Assembly (NCBI GenBank): GCA_017515945.1
Contig: JAFWDX010000035.1
Span: 1-6,759 of the forward strand
Length of the DNA stretch: 6,759 bases
Direction of reading: 5' to 3'
From: Blautia sp.
GTDB lineage: Bacteria; Bacillota; Clostridia; Lachnospirales; Lachnospiraceae
Shown here: positions 5,261-6,759 of the stretch, in pieces
Layout of the letters: each line of letters begins with the position of its first letter
Numbering within the stretch: position 1 is the first letter of the stretch
The notes under the pieces: generated by a model
Seen by the model: only the letters and a program-made list of their open reading frames with translations
Database searches by the model: none
What the model was told of the DNA's origin: nothing
Made by a program: the position numbers and the translations under genes

Positions 5261-6759
5261 AACACCTCCTCCCGGAGCATTTTGCCGGTACACCTTCAGA
5301 GACGAACGAATCTGTCCGCTTTCTGCCGCATGCACCTGTCAGCGAACCCCTGCGAAGCCAGAGTACATGGAAGGCGCTTCCCGGACTCCTGCCGAGAGTC
5401 ATATGCGGAATCCTGGGCTGCGCTCTTCTGACCCTGCAGCCCGTTTTTGTACAGGCCGTGACGATCAACTCAGCCTGGGATTATGAACAGTATCAGAAAG
5501 ACAAGGCGGAGGAAAGCGACGCGCAGAACGCTTCAACGGATCCTGAGATGGGAAGTGACGGACAGAGCGCCTCAGCGGATACCGCGGCAGAAGGTAACGT
5601 ACAAAATAATGGTTCTCCCGAGGCACCGCAGGAAACAGGCGCCTCCGAAGCTGTGGCGGACGCATTACCGGATTCCCATGTCTACACAGAGCCGGACATT
5701 ATCAAAAATGTCCAGTTCCTGCTCAATGCTTTCGGCTATGGAGCCGGGGCAGTGGACGGAGTATGGGGATCCGCAACACAGAACGCGCTCACGGCTTATC
5801 AGCAGGCCAACGGCCTTCCACAGACAGGACAGATCACTCAGGATGTCCTCGAAAGCCTGTTCAGTGTCCAGTCCAGAGTGATCCCGGCATTTTTCCAGAG
5901 TCCGGAATTCATCAGGGCTGCAAGTCATGCAGATGCAGAAAATGCCTCATCGGATCTGGTTATTTTTGACAAACCGGATGAACGCTTTGAAAAAAAAGCT
6001 GCGAAGAAAAAAGCTGTAAAGTCTGTCACCATCACGGCAGAAGATATGGACAGAGATGCATTTAAAGGTCAGTGGGTGCTTTTCACCGGGCCGGATGATC
6101 CGGCCGGATTTGAAATACGGCTGCCTTCTGCCTGGGCGCTGACAGCCTCCTATGCGGAAAACCGCTCCTATCAGATCGCCTATGAGCCTGAAAAGCCTCT
6201 GGCTGACGGGATCGACCTGTTTACGATTCAGCTCATACCGGCCGGCCGTACAGCTGAACGTGCGCTCGAAAATCTGAGGAATATAACCGGAATCTATGAA
6301 AAATATGATTTCGAGAACACTGCCGCCGTTCAGACTGATATCATGGATTTCTCCGGTGTTTTCTTCATCGTTATGGAGGAAGCTGAGGAAATGGATACCT
6401 CTACCTGTTCCTTCGCCGGATCAAATGCGGCCGGCGATGTGCTTGTAGTCGGAGTCTCATCCGTTTTGTCTTTTGAGGATACAGAGCCCTTTATCCGCCA
6501 GCTGCTGGGATCCATCCGTGCCGTAGATAAAGCGGATCGCGATTCCACAGATGCCGCGCCTGTCAGGGTCACGCCCTCGCCGGTTCCTCTGCCCACGTTC
6601 ACTCCGACGCCCTCGCCGACACCCATTCCGACGCCCAATCCTATGCCTGAGAGCTGGCAGGACTTCTATGACGAGCTCCAGGATGCAATCGAAACCGGCA
6701 ACGGATATACAGAGGAGCCACTGCCGCAGGATGAAACCGCCACTGATCTGCAGTCTGAC
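5257..6759 (+). CDS. Membrane-anchored or exported protein with a peptidoglycan-binding domain (C-terminus beyond window)
   Basis: The frame is open from ATG 5257 to the right edge, 501 residues with no stop. It starts inside the HAD stop codon (ATGA overlap) behind GGGGAGG, so the two are probably translationally coupled. Residues 1-47 are polar with several Pro. A hydrophobic stretch at 48-65 ends in VQA67, which could be a signal-peptidase site or a membrane anchor. Residues 71-146 are a low-complexity Ser/Ala/Glu/Gln spacer. Residues 147-203 match a PG_binding_1 fold: IIKNVQFLLNAFGYGAGAVDG, then VWGSATQNALTAYQQANGL and a short TGQIT turn. A Lys-rich patch is at 246-255. Residues 271-427 look like a compact alpha/beta domain (WVLFTG, GFEIRLPSAW, FIRQLLGSI), perhaps PsbP/DUF1795-like, a weak guess. 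A Pro/Thr-rich linker (439-464) leads to an acidic tail. Role unknown, probably at the cell wall. Confidence 0.88.
   Translation, partial: MKHLLPEHFAGTPSETNESVRFLPHAPVSEPLRSQSTWKALPGLLPRVICGILGCALLTLQPVFVQAVTINSAWDYEQYQKDKAEESDAQNASTDPEMGSDGQSASADTAAEGNVQNNGSPEAPQETGASEAVADALPDSHVYTEPDIIKNVQFLLNAFGYGAGAVDGVWGSATQNALTAYQQANGLPQTGQITQDVLESLFSVQSRVIPAFFQSPEFIRAASHADAENASSDLVIFDKPDERFEKKAAKKKAVKSVTITAEDMDRDAFKGQWVLFTGPDDPAGFEIRLPSAWALTASYAENRSYQIAYEPEKPLADGIDLFTIQLIPAGRTAERALENLRNITGIYEKYDFENTAAVQTDIMDFSGVFFIVMEEAEEMDTSTCSFAGSNAAGDVLVVGVSSVLSFEDTEPFIRQLLGSIRAVDKADRDSTDAAPVRVTPSPVPLPTFTPTPSPTPIPTPNPMPESWQDFYDELQDAIETGNGYTEEPLPQDETATDLQSD

Noticed and set aside
5409..5429. Lipoprotein signal (ILGC55) in the last protein
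   Set aside because: The hydrophobic stretch continues after the Cys and the -2 residue is Leu, so a transmembrane anchor or ordinary signal peptide ending at VQA67 fits better.
5990..5997. A8 tract in the last gene as a programmed frameshift site
   Set aside because: The normal frame continues intact for more than 250 codons with domain-like sequence and a Pro/Thr linker, and I see no stimulatory structure nearby.

Overview
The window looks like chromosomal DNA from a Gram-positive anaerobe of the Clostridia, most likely Lachnospiraceae or a close relative. This rests on memory of the style of the carB product, on strong GGGAGG/GGGGAGG/GAGGAG-type ribosome binding sites, on sigma-A-like promoters, and on secreted proteins with SH3b and peptidoglycan-binding domains. 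I could not run a database search. Codon third positions lean to G and C, which opens many long false reading frames on the opposite strands.

Layout. Positions 1-930 (minus strand, running off the left edge) encode a secreted protein with a signal peptide and at least four closely similar SH3b repeats joined by Gly/Ser-rich linkers. Positions 931-1187 are a divergent control region. Two good promoters stand back to back, with their -35 boxes 16 bp apart; one reads left into the SH3b gene and one reads right into carB. The region also holds repeated TTGCCAA-type elements, an 8-bp inverted repeat, and a hairpin just ahead of the carB ribosome binding site. Positions 1188-4415 are a full-length carB, the large subunit of carbamoyl-phosphate synthetase, with no carA next to it. 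An 11-nt gap separates it from a Cof-type HAD phosphatase gene (4427-5260). That gene overlaps by ATGA with a third gene (5257 to the right edge), which encodes a membrane-anchored or exported protein with a peptidoglycan-binding domain, a second globular domain of unknown type and a Pro/Thr-rich spacer.

The three plus-strand genes are spaced like one operon driven by the promoter at 1058-1086. CarB makes carbamoyl phosphate for pyrimidine and arginine synthesis. The HAD enzyme probably dephosphorylates a small phosphorylated metabolite. The third protein acts at the cell envelope. No transposon, CRISPR array, tRNA or rRNA is visible. Nothing here is clearly a new system. The points most worth a second look are the carB without carA and its altered central linker, the coupling of a metabolic gene to envelope-protein genes on both sides, the shared divergent control region with its leader hairpin, and the near-identical SH3b repeat array.
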